From positions 30,208 to 38,393 of the forward strand of contig DHPL01000019.1 of assembly GCA_002407905.1 (NCBI GenBank): a stretch of DNA of 8,186 bases. The letters run 5' to 3'. Both the position numbers and the translations under genes were made by a program. The stretch is from Anaerolineaceae bacterium UBA5365. GTDB lineage: Bacteria > Chloroflexota > Anaerolineae > Anaerolineales > Anaerolineaceae. A model generated the notes under the pieces. It was not told the DNA's origin, ran no database searches, and saw nothing but the letters and a program-made list of their open reading frames with translations. Numbering within the stretch: position 1 is the stretch's first letter; each line of letters opens with the position of its first letter. This document shows, one piece after another, positions 1-6,418 of the stretch.

Positions 1-519
<519 letters not shown>

Positions 520-1065
520 TTACTTTGCCACGCGCACCAAAGCGGGGCGGATGAGATGTTCTTTATATTTGTATCCAGGCTGCAAAACTTCGATCACCTG
601 GTTATCGCAGAATTCGTCGCATTCTTCGTGGGTTACTGCTTCTTGTGTGGTGGGGTCGAATGCGTCCCCCGGCTCAACCTGCAGCACGCTTACGCCCTTA
701 TTTGCCAGGGTGGTCAGCAGCTTTTGCAGGATGAGGGCGGTACCATCGGCCCAGCTGTTCCAGCTTTGGTCCTGGCTCTCCGGGCGATGTTTGAGCGCCC
801 GTTCGAGGTCATCGATCACGGGTAGGAAGGCTTTGATCTGTTCTCCCAGGCCTCGGTCCACTTTATCCGCGTTTTCTTGCTCCATGCGCTTGCGGAAGTT
901 GGTAAAGCTGGCGCGTTCACGCTGTAAATCCTCCAGGTAGCTGTTCGCTTTGGCCTGCAGCGCGTCGTAGCGGGCTTGCAAATCATTCTCCATGCCTGCT
1001 TCAGCGGCAGCGTTCTCAGCCGCGGCTTCCTCCAGGTTTTCTTCGTTTAATTCCTCTTCAGTCAT
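520..1065 (-). CDS. grpE: Nucleotide exchange factor GrpE
   Basis: GrpE is a dimeric cofactor that releases ADP from DnaK. The protein has 181 residues, within the usual range. The N-terminus is very acidic and Ala-rich. A long helix follows, containing NFRKRMEQENAD and FLPVIDDLERAL. The C-terminal beta domain carries FDPTTQEAVTHEE and the hallmark VIEVLQPGYKYKEHLIRPALVRVAK. Two ATG codons stand in tandem. The GAGGA ribosome-binding sequence touches the first one (ending at 1068) and sits 3 bases before the second (ending at 1065), so I chose the second; starting at the first would add one Met. The gene lies 15 bases after hrcA and 9 bases before dnaK, in the common hrcA-grpE-dnaK order. It should be controlled by HrcA from the promoter upstream of hrcA. 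Confidence 0.97.
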   Translation of the reverse strand: MTEEELNEENLEEAAAENAAAEAGMENDLQARYDALQAKANSYLEDLQRERASFTNFRKRMEQENADKVDRGLGEQIKAFLPVIDDLERALKHRPESQDQSWNSWADGTALILQKLLTTLANKGVSVLQVEPGDAFDPTTQEAVTHEECDEFCDNQVIEVLQPGYKYKEHLIRPALVRVAK

Positions 1066-1083
1066 CATTCCTCTTTTATTTCT

Positions 1084-2118
1084 TTATTCCGCCAAAGTAT
1101 CTGAAACCAGATCCGAAAGCAAACCGCCTACGTAGCGGACCGTACTGATGGTATGTCCGTAGGGCATGCGCATGGGCCCAAGCACCCCGATGGTACCGGT
1201 AATCTGGTCCGGTATGCCGTAGCGGGTCAGGATCACGGAACAGTCACGCAGTTCTTCCCAGGTACCCTCGCCCCCAATGAGCACCTGCACGCCCCCAACG
1301 GCTTCAGTCATCACCGTGCGGCTGATCACATCGTTCAGCAGGGTGCGTTCTTCCAGTAAGCGCATCGGCGAGAGAGCTTGCTCGCTTTGGGCGAATTCTG
1401 GTTCGGCCAAAACGTTGGTCAAGCCGTCCAGGTATACCGCCCCAGTCAGCAAATTGCCCGAGCGTTCCATTTCGTCGCGCAGGTGGGAGAGCACGCTCAG
1501 CTCGAGCGGGTCTTCCTCCTCGGTTTCGGCGCTGATCTGCTGGGCGGTGCTGCCCTGATACCGGGCATTCACGCGGGAGGCGATCTGCGAGAGCCGTTCC
1601 TGGCTGGTGGCTTCATCCAAATTAAAGATGCGCTGGCGGATCTCCCCGCCCACCAAAACCAGAACCATCAGCACTTGCGCCGCCCGTGTAGAGAGCAGCT
1701 CCAGGTGTTTGAGGGCCACATTTTGGGTGTGCGGCGCGGTAACGATGGACGCGGCCTGGCTTTGCTTGGCCAGGACCGAGGCCGCTAATTTGAGCCAGTT
1801 TTCGAGGCCCTGGGGGCTTTGATAAAACTGGTGGCTGATGGTATTGCGGGTGTTGGCCGGCAGGTTGGTCTGCTGCACCAGATTGCTCACGAAAAAGCGG
1901 TAGCCTTCCTCGGTAGGGACACGGCCGGCGCTGGTATGCGGCTGGCGCAGATAGCCCATCTCGGTCATCGTGGCCAGTTCGTTGCGGATTGTGGCGCTGG
2001 AGAAGGGCAAATTGTAGCCCTGCACCATGCTTTTGGAGCCTATGGGCAGCGCTGTCCGCGTGTGCTCGTGCACGATGAGCGTGAGCAATAGTTTCTGTCG
2101 TTCGCTTAATTCTGCCAT
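1084..2118 (-). CDS. hrcA: Heat-inducible transcription repressor HrcA
   Basis: HrcA is the dimeric repressor that binds CIRCE operators and shuts off groE and dnaK operons until heat stress titrates its folding by GroEL. The 344-residue length is normal. Residues 1 to about 75 form the winged-helix DNA-binding domain, with SSATIRNEL at 40-48 (recognition helix) and QPHTSAGRVPT at 59-69 (wing), both characteristic of the family. The middle and C-terminal parts form the GAF-like dimerisation and inserted domains, ending with GVLGPMRMPYGHTISTVRYV, also typical. The gene is first in its operon. A perfect CIRCE lies 12 bases upstream of the ATG, so it is autoregulated. The ribosome-binding site is weak (an A-rich AAGAAAAAAG just before the ATG), which would keep repressor levels low relative to grpE and dnaK. 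Confidence 0.98.
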   Translation of the reverse strand: MAELSERQKLLLTLIVHEHTRTALPIGSKSMVQGYNLPFSSATIRNELATMTEMGYLRQPHTSAGRVPTEEGYRFFVSNLVQQTNLPANTRNTISHQFYQSPQGLENWLKLAASVLAKQSQAASIVTAPHTQNVALKHLELLSTRAAQVLMVLVLVGGEIRQRIFNLDEATSQERLSQIASRVNARYQGSTAQQISAETEEEDPLELSVLSHLRDEMERSGNLLTGAVYLDGLTNVLAEPEFAQSEQALSPMRLLEERTLLNDVISRTVMTEAVGGVQVLIGGEGTWEELRDCSVILTRYGIPDQITGTIGVLGPMRMPYGHTISTVRYVGGLLSDLVSDTLAE

Positions 2119-2130
2119 CTTTTTTCTTAA

Positions 2131-2157
2131 TTAGCACTCTCGTTGTGAGAGTGCTAA
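2131..2157 (-). promoter_or_regulatory. CIRCE operator (HrcA binding site)
   Basis: This is a perfect inverted repeat, TTAGCACTC, 9 spacer bases, GAGTGCTAA, identical to the CIRCE consensus. It lies between the predicted transcription start and the hrcA start codon, so bound HrcA would block initiation or early elongation. In the mRNA it would also form a hairpin in the leader. Confidence 0.97.
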
Positions 2158-2170
2158 TTGACCGCGTTTA

Positions 2171-2199
2171 ATGATACCACCCGTCAAAAATGCCTACAA
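2171..2199 (-). promoter_or_regulatory. Sigma-70-type promoter of the hrcA-grpE-dnaK operon
   Basis: On the minus strand there is TTGTAG (2199-2194), a 17-base spacer and TATCAT (2176-2171). The -10 matches the consensus at 5 of 6 positions; the -35 is weaker. Initiation would be expected near 2163-2165, directly against the CIRCE operator, which is the usual arrangement. The -35 sits inside a small inverted repeat, CTACA-6-TGTAG (2194-2209), whose meaning is unknown. Confidence 0.75.
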
Positions 2200-2293
2200 G
2201 CGTATGTAGATAAGACTTTTATTAGAAGATATTCTGTAAGAAAGATCCGGAGAAAAAATCGATCGAAAGGGGCAGGTGGGCCAGGATAGCCAG
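2200..2293. other. AT-rich gap between the acyltransferase gene and the hrcA promoter
   Basis: This stretch follows the stop codon of the leftward acyltransferase gene and precedes the leftward heat-shock promoter. The 8-base palindrome TCGATCGA is followed on the minus strand by a run of six T, but the palindrome is too short for a convincing terminator stem. No ORF or RNA gene is seen. Confidence 0.4.
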
Positions 2294-3322
2294 CTATGCC
2301 GGCGGGTCCAGCCGGAGCCGCTTCACATAGCGGTTAACGCCCCCAAAACGGTACTTATAAACCTCGTCGCCGCGCATCATATCCACTTCTTCGAAGCCCT
2401 GCTCAATCGCCCATTCGATCAGCATGGCCAAAAGCACCCAACCGGGCGAGGCCGAAAAGTATTCGGGCTCAAAGGCGCTGTTATATACCAGGAGTGCTTT
2501 ACCGTTCTTAAAGCTCAGGTAAGCGGCCGCTTTAACCCCATCCAGCTCCAGGAAGGAGAGCACCAGGCGGCCTTCCCGGCAGGCATTGAGGGCAGCCCCC
2601 TGCATGAATTCTTCCATCTTGGGGTTAAGAAAGAGGTCCTTGGCATGCTCGGTGCGCATCATGTTCAGGAAGGCGAGCATTTCTTCTTTGCAGTTTTGGT
2701 GATCGTGCTTGTTGTAGTAGTTCAGTTCATAATTGGCGGCGGCGTTGCGCAGTTTGCGCCGGATCTCGTGGCGCTGCTTCTTATCGATGCCAGCCAGCCA
2801 ATCATCAAAACTGCCGGCCAGGGGGATGTAGGGTGAGGGCTGCAATACCTCTTCAACGGCTGTGTACCCAGCAGCTTCCGCGGCGCGGGTCAGCGCCACC
2901 AGGCTGGGGCTGCTATCCAGGATGTTATCCAGGATGAGCGGCAGGTCTTTGAGTTCTGCCTGGCTTTGGAGGTAGGCCAAAAGCCCCGCGCAAAAAGCGT
3001 CCAGTTCAGCCTTGCTGACGATCAGGTCCAGGTAATCGCTTACTTCGATGCTGCCAATGAAACGCAAGGCACGCGGGCTATCCGCTTTGCTGCTGATGAA
3101 AAGCGGTGCGATGCCGGCTAGCGCTCCATCCTCGCGGGCAATGATGACCGCCAGTTCACTTTTCTCTGCTGGCCATTCCCCGCCCCCCATGGTTTCCCAC
3201 CAGGTGCTTAGGTAGCCATAGCTAAGGAAAGGCACCTGGGTTATCGAGCGCTTAAACAGCCCGTCCCAGCCCTCAGCCAATTCCTGCCATTCTGCACTTG
3301 TGCGTAACCACGAGAATTCCAT
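2294..3322 (-). CDS. CelD/BcsL-family (FemAB-related) GNAT-fold acyltransferase
   Basis: This is a soluble protein of 342 residues with no signal peptide or membrane segment. It looks like the CelD/BcsL branch of GNAT-fold proteins (Acetyltransf_6), whose members are linked to exopolysaccharide or cell-wall modification; the substrate cannot be told from sequence. Supporting marks in order are: PFLSYGYLSTWW (31-42); a beta region with AGIAPLFI and LRFIGSIEVSDYLDLIV; the basic helix IDKKQRHEIRRKLRN (179-193); an LELDGVKAAAYLSFKNGKALLVYN core, the GNAT-like strand pair; and the C-terminal MRGDEVYKYRFG (316-327), a family signature. An upstream ATG ending at 3346 would add 8 residues. I prefer the inner ATG because a TATAAT -10 box ends 7 bases before it, which implies a leaderless transcript and would exclude the longer start. 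The gene is divergent from the large membrane protein and may share its function, but that is only proximity. Confidence 0.88.
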   Translation of the reverse strand: MEFSWLRTSAEWQELAEGWDGLFKRSITQVPFLSYGYLSTWWETMGGGEWPAEKSELAVIIAREDGALAGIAPLFISSKADSPRALRFIGSIEVSDYLDLIVSKAELDAFCAGLLAYLQSQAELKDLPLILDNILDSSPSLVALTRAAEAAGYTAVEEVLQPSPYIPLAGSFDDWLAGIDKKQRHEIRRKLRNAAANYELNYYNKHDHQNCKEEMLAFLNMMRTEHAKDLFLNPKMEEFMQGAALNACREGRLVLSFLELDGVKAAAYLSFKNGKALLVYNSAFEPEYFSASPGWVLLAMLIEWAIEQGFEEVDMMRGDEVYKYRFGGVNRYVKRLRLDPPA

Positions 3323-3329
3323 CGCAGCG

Positions 3330-3335
3330 ATTATA
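3330..3335 (-). promoter_or_regulatory. Consensus -10 box giving a leaderless or near-leaderless acyltransferase mRNA
   Basis: A perfect TATAAT is read leftward, with its last base 7 bases from the A of the ATG at 3322. Initiation at the usual distance would fall on or one base before the start codon. No Shine-Dalgarno sequence precedes either candidate start. No strong -35 hexamer is visible 16-18 bases upstream. Confidence 0.6.
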
Positions 3336-3398
3336 CACGCTGGCATAGAAGTTGTACGAAAGATAACGAGATTTCAACGATCTTTTTTAAGGTGTGCT

Positions 3399-5873
3399 AT
3401 GGCATTGGACTTATTCATTCTGGAACCCTACGATCAGGAGCAAAGCGCTTTCGAAGCTTTGGCAGCCCCGCGCAGAACTGCCCGGGGCCGTGAAAACGAT
3501 CGCTTCTTTATCATGCTTGCCCAACATGGCAGCGAGCAGCTGGACGCCCCGGCTCTAAAGAGCTGGCTGCAGCGCATGGCTTTACATTTCTTTGACCAGG
3601 GCGGCAGCGTTACCCGCGCGCTGCAAGCTGTTGCGGACCGGGCCAACGACGATGCCCTGGTCCAGAACGTTAATCACCCGGACCCCCTGCACCCCTATGC
3701 CTGCGATCTGCTCGCCGGTGTTTTGCATCATGACGTCCTGCTGGTGATTCAGGCTGGCGACTTGGGCCTGGGCACCCTGGAAGGCGGGGAATGGCAAAAA
3801 CACAATGATGCCGCGCTGGCCCTGCATCCATTAGGCCTGGCAGCAGCGCCGAAGACCGCGCTCTTCCAGGTGCCGCTTTCTGCCTTTGAACTCCTGGCAG
3901 TGGGCAAGCGCCTGCCTCAGGCTGGCAGCACACGGGAGCAACTCCCGCTGTTCGACTGGCTCGATGCGGCTACCGCCCATGAGGCCAGGGTTCTGCTGCA
4001 AGCCCGCCCCGGCGAAGGCAGCGTGCGCAGCCTGCCAAGGGCAGCGGTTTTGGACCTTTGGCAGCAGGATGTAAACAGGGTCGCAACTGATACTGAGCCG
4101 GAACCCATGGAAGACGAAGGCAGCTTGCCGGACCAGGGCGATCCGGGATCCGCTGAAACCGACTATGTATTCGAAGACATACCTGAACAGCTTGACGAGA
4201 GTACGGATATGCTCGTGGATACGAGCAGACCTCCTGCTGAGGGGGAGAATTTAACGTCGGAGGCACCCGCGTTGGAAGAAGCGCAGGACCTGCCGCTCGA
4301 AACCGTCTCAGATGAAGGCGCGCCAATAGCAGCTCCTGCCCCTCCGGACCTGCCTGCGGATGCCGGAATGGATCCACCGCCGGTCTCATTTGAACAGGAA
4401 TTGACCCAGGGTTTAGCGGTCCCGGCAACTCCGGCAGAATTGCCCGACCCTGAAGATGATCTGCTATTGCAATTGCGCCAGGAACGGGAAGCCCAGCGCC
4501 TGGCTGCACGGGCTGCCGAGCAAGCCCAACGCCAGCAAGCCCAAAAAGAAAACCTGGAGAAAGCCAAGCAAACAGCCCTGCGCGGCGTTGCCGGCGGAGC
4601 CGGTTTCCTCAACCGGCTGGACGCGAAGATGCGTTCGCGTCTAAATAAAACAGACCCTAAGACCGGTGAACCGCTTTACAAACCAGTTTCTCTGCTGACC
4701 AAGATCCTGCTGGCTATCATGGTTCCCCTGGCGGTGGTGATCGTGGCAGGCGGCATTTACCTCGCCCGCGGGCGCAACACCCAGTTTAATGAATACCTCT
4801 CCCTGGCCCAGGATACCGCCCGCCGCGCCGCCCAGATGGATAGCGATGGCGAGCGGCAGACTGCCTGGACACAGGTGCTGGCTTATCTGAACCGGGCTGA
4901 GGCGCTGGAACGAACCGACGAAACAACTGCCCTCAGGCAGGAAGCACAGCTGGCCCTGGACGGCCTGGACAATGCCACCCCCATTCAGTTTGCCCGCATC
5001 AACATGCCTCTGGGAAGCGGTACAGCGCAGATCAGTCATTTGGCAGCCTACAATCTGGACCTCTTTGCCTTGGACCAGGCGAGCGGCAATGTGCTTCACT
5101 TTATGCAGAAGGACGGGGGCTTCAATTACGACACCGCCTTCACTTGCGGCCCCGGCAATTACGGGGGCGTCAACGTGGATAAACTGCTGGTCTTCGCGTC
5201 CATCCCCTTTAATAACGCCCACCGGGCGCCGATCGTGGCCATGGACGGGGCTGGGAACCTGCTCTACTGCGCGGTTGGCCAGGCGCCAGTGGCTGCCCAA
5301 CTCTCCCTCCCGGAAGGTGGCTGGGGCAAGCCGCTTGCCGCGGCCTATGATAACGGCCGCTTGCTGGTGCTGGACGCCGAAAAAGAAAGACTCTGGGTCT
5401 ACCGCGGTGTTGCCGACGCCCTTGAGAACCCGCCGGCATCCTATTTTGAAGGCCAGGAGATGGACCTTGGCAAGGCGCGGGACTTTACCATCAGCGGGGA
5501 TGAACTCTTCGTGCTCTACGAAGATGGTCACAGCGCACATTGCGTTTCTTCGGCCATCAGCGGCACGATGGAGTGCGCCAATCCTGCGGCTTACCAGGAT
5601 GAACGCGCAGGGGTGAGCCCTCAGGACTTTAACCTGGTGCAGCCCCAGCGCCTGGCATTTGCGCCTCCGCCTGAAGCTGCCATTTACTATCTGGACCCGC
5701 GCATGGGCCGCCTGTACCAATTCAGTTTGAGGCTTAACCTCAATAGCGTGCTGCGCCCCGCGCCATCCAGCCTGGGCTTGCCTATCCAACCGGTCACAGC
5801 CTTCCTGGTCACACCGAACCGCCTGGTTTTTTACGCTTACGCCAACCAGCTTTTCTACAGCTACCTGCCCTGA
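3399..5873 (+). CDS. Single-pass membrane protein: degenerate PP2C-like cytoplasmic domain plus beta-rich exterior domain
   Basis: An 824-residue protein with no named family that I recognise. Residues 1-229 resemble a PP2C (PPM) fold: RGRENDRFFIM (29-39), a helix pair with GSVTRALQAVADRAN, and VLLVIQAGDLGLG (113-125) in the position of the PP2C VxxAGDS strand. The metal-binding DGMGG and the late SDGL/ND motifs are absent, so it should be catalytically dead. Residues 230-354 are an acidic, Pro-rich linker. Residues 355-397 form an Arg/Ala/Gln-rich coiled coil. Residues 436-456 are a transmembrane helix with Lys/Arg before it, which predicts the N-terminus inside. Residues 458 to about 525 are helical. 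About 530-824 is beta-rich with repeated aromatic/Gly-Asp turns, propeller-like, and has four Cys. I chose the ATG at 3399 because TTAAGG lies 6 bases upstream; an in-frame upstream ATG at 3300 lies inside the divergent gene and has no ribosome-binding site. A signalling or scaffold role is inference. Confidence 0.75.
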   Translation: MALDLFILEPYDQEQSAFEALAAPRRTARGRENDRFFIMLAQHGSEQLDAPALKSWLQRMALHFFDQGGSVTRALQAVADRANDDALVQNVNHPDPLHPYACDLLAGVLHHDVLLVIQAGDLGLGTLEGGEWQKHNDAALALHPLGLAAAPKTALFQVPLSAFELLAVGKRLPQAGSTREQLPLFDWLDAATAHEARVLLQARPGEGSVRSLPRAAVLDLWQQDVNRVATDTEPEPMEDEGSLPDQGDPGSAETDYVFEDIPEQLDESTDMLVDTSRPPAEGENLTSEAPALEEAQDLPLETVSDEGAPIAAPAPPDLPADAGMDPPPVSFEQELTQGLAVPATPAELPDPEDDLLLQLRQEREAQRLAARAAEQAQRQQAQKENLEKAKQTALRGVAGGAGFLNRLDAKMRSRLNKTDPKTGEPLYKPVSLLTKILLAIMVPLAVVIVAGGIYLARGRNTQFNEYLSLAQDTARRAAQMDSDGERQTAWTQVLAYLNRAEALERTDETTALRQEAQLALDGLDNATPIQFARINMPLGSGTAQISHLAAYNLDLFALDQASGNVLHFMQKDGGFNYDTAFTCGPGNYGGVNVDKLLVFASIPFNNAHRAPIVAMDGAGNLLYCAVGQAPVAAQLSLPEGGWGKPLAAAYDNGRLLVLDAEKERLWVYRGVADALENPPASYFEGQEMDLGKARDFTISGDELFVLYEDGHSAHCVSSAISGTMECANPAAYQDERAGVSPQDFNLVQPQRLAFAPPPEAAIYYLDPRMGRLYQFSLRLNLNSVLRPAPSSLGLPIQPVTAFLVTPNRLVFYAYANQLFYSYLP

Positions 5874-5896
5874 AAATAAGTGTACATAAATCAATA

Positions 5897-5915
5897 GGGA
5901 GGAAATTTTCCTCCC
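5897..5915. repeat. Perfect 19-base palindrome; terminator-like hairpin or operator
   Basis: GGGAGGAAA, one T, TTTCCTCCC is a perfect inverted repeat starting 24 bases after the membrane-protein stop. As RNA it could form a stem of 7 pairs with a 5-base loop. No U-run follows on either strand, so it is not a classical intrinsic terminator. It ends exactly where the -35 box of the next promoter begins, so it may equally be a regulator site. Confidence 0.6.
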
Positions 5916-5943
5916 TTGACAGCTTTAATAATCGTAATAAAAT
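5916..5943 (+). promoter_or_regulatory. Strong sigma-70-type promoter of the RHH-GNAT unit
   Basis: There is a consensus TTGACA (5916-5921), a 16-base AT-rich spacer and TAAAAT (5938-5943, 5 of 6 matches). Initiation is expected near 5950. Four ATAC/GTAT quartets lie from 5942 to 5970, around the expected start, and could be half-sites for the regulator encoded next. Confidence 0.8.
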
Positions 5944-5985
5944 ACGCTGTATACCATCCATGTGGAGTATATTCAGGAGAGAAAG

Positions 5986-6375
5986 ATGCCAGAACTGGAA
6001 AAAGTAACCATCAATATGTCCCCAGTGGACCTGGGTAAGATCGATCTGCTGGTCGGGGAAGGTTCGTATTCCAACCGTACGGATTTCATCCGCATGGCGG
6101 TTCGGAACCAACTGGAAAAGCACAATATCGAGATCCAACAATCTGTCACCCGCAATGCGTGGATGATCGGTGCGATGAGCATTGGCAATGGCGACCTGGC
6201 TAAATACGCCCAGGGTGCCAAACGCGTCAACCTGAATGTTGTGGGTTATCTAAAACTAGCCAAGGACCTGGACCTCGCCCTGGCAACTCAGGTGCTGGGG
6301 ACGATCAAGGTGCGCGGGGTTTTGGATATTACCCCTGAACAGCGTAAGGCCTTGGCGGCCCATTTTGATAATTAG
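5986..6375 (+). CDS. Ribbon-helix-helix (CopG-like) regulator with a conserved-looking C-terminal domain
   Basis: The protein has 129 residues. Residues 4-46 form a ribbon-helix-helix unit: strand LEKVTINM (4-11), helix A PVDLGKIDLLVGEG (13-26), then YSNRTDFIRMAVRNQLEKH (28-46) with the turn and helix B. Such proteins are dimers that insert the N-terminal strands into the DNA major groove. Residues about 53-129 form an added domain (WMIGAMSIGNGDLAKYAQ, then RVNLNVVGYLKLAKDLDLAL, then TIKVRGVLDITPEQRKALAAHF). It is unlike the short antitoxin-type CopG proteins and may oligomerise or sense a ligand. I chose the ATG at 5986 because AGGAG lies 6 bases upstream; an in-frame ATG at 5962 would add 8 residues without a good site. 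No toxin gene follows: the next gene, 43 bases on, encodes an acetyltransferase with a different architecture from TacT-type toxins. Autoregulation is likely but inferred. Confidence 0.88.
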   Translation: MPELEKVTINMSPVDLGKIDLLVGEGSYSNRTDFIRMAVRNQLEKHNIEIQQSVTRNAWMIGAMSIGNGDLAKYAQGAKRVNLNVVGYLKLAKDLDLALATQVLGTIKVRGVLDITPEQRKALAAHFDN

Positions 6376-6418
6376 GCCGCGATCTTTGGATCTTCAAGTG
6401 TATGCGGAGAGATAAAAT

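Noticed and set aside
1622..2137. Minus-strand open frame starting inside CIRCE and overlapping hrcA in another frame
   Set aside because: It covers the HrcA winged-helix region out of frame, has low-complexity Arg/Ala/Pro-type content and starts within the operator.
2231..2275. Terminator for the acyltransferase gene at TCGATCGA plus T-run
   Set aside because: The 8-base palindrome leaves no room for a loop, so a stable stem is not possible.
3352..3380. Promoter for the membrane-protein gene starting from TTGTAC
   Set aside because: No acceptable -10 hexamer is found at 16-18 bases, so I could not support a call.
4641..5894. A 417-codon open frame on the minus strand opposite the membrane-protein gene
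   Set aside because: It lies antisense to a well-supported frame with a ribosome-binding site, has no recognisable domain, and its composition (many His, Val, Gln, Gly) is typical of a reverse-frame shadow.
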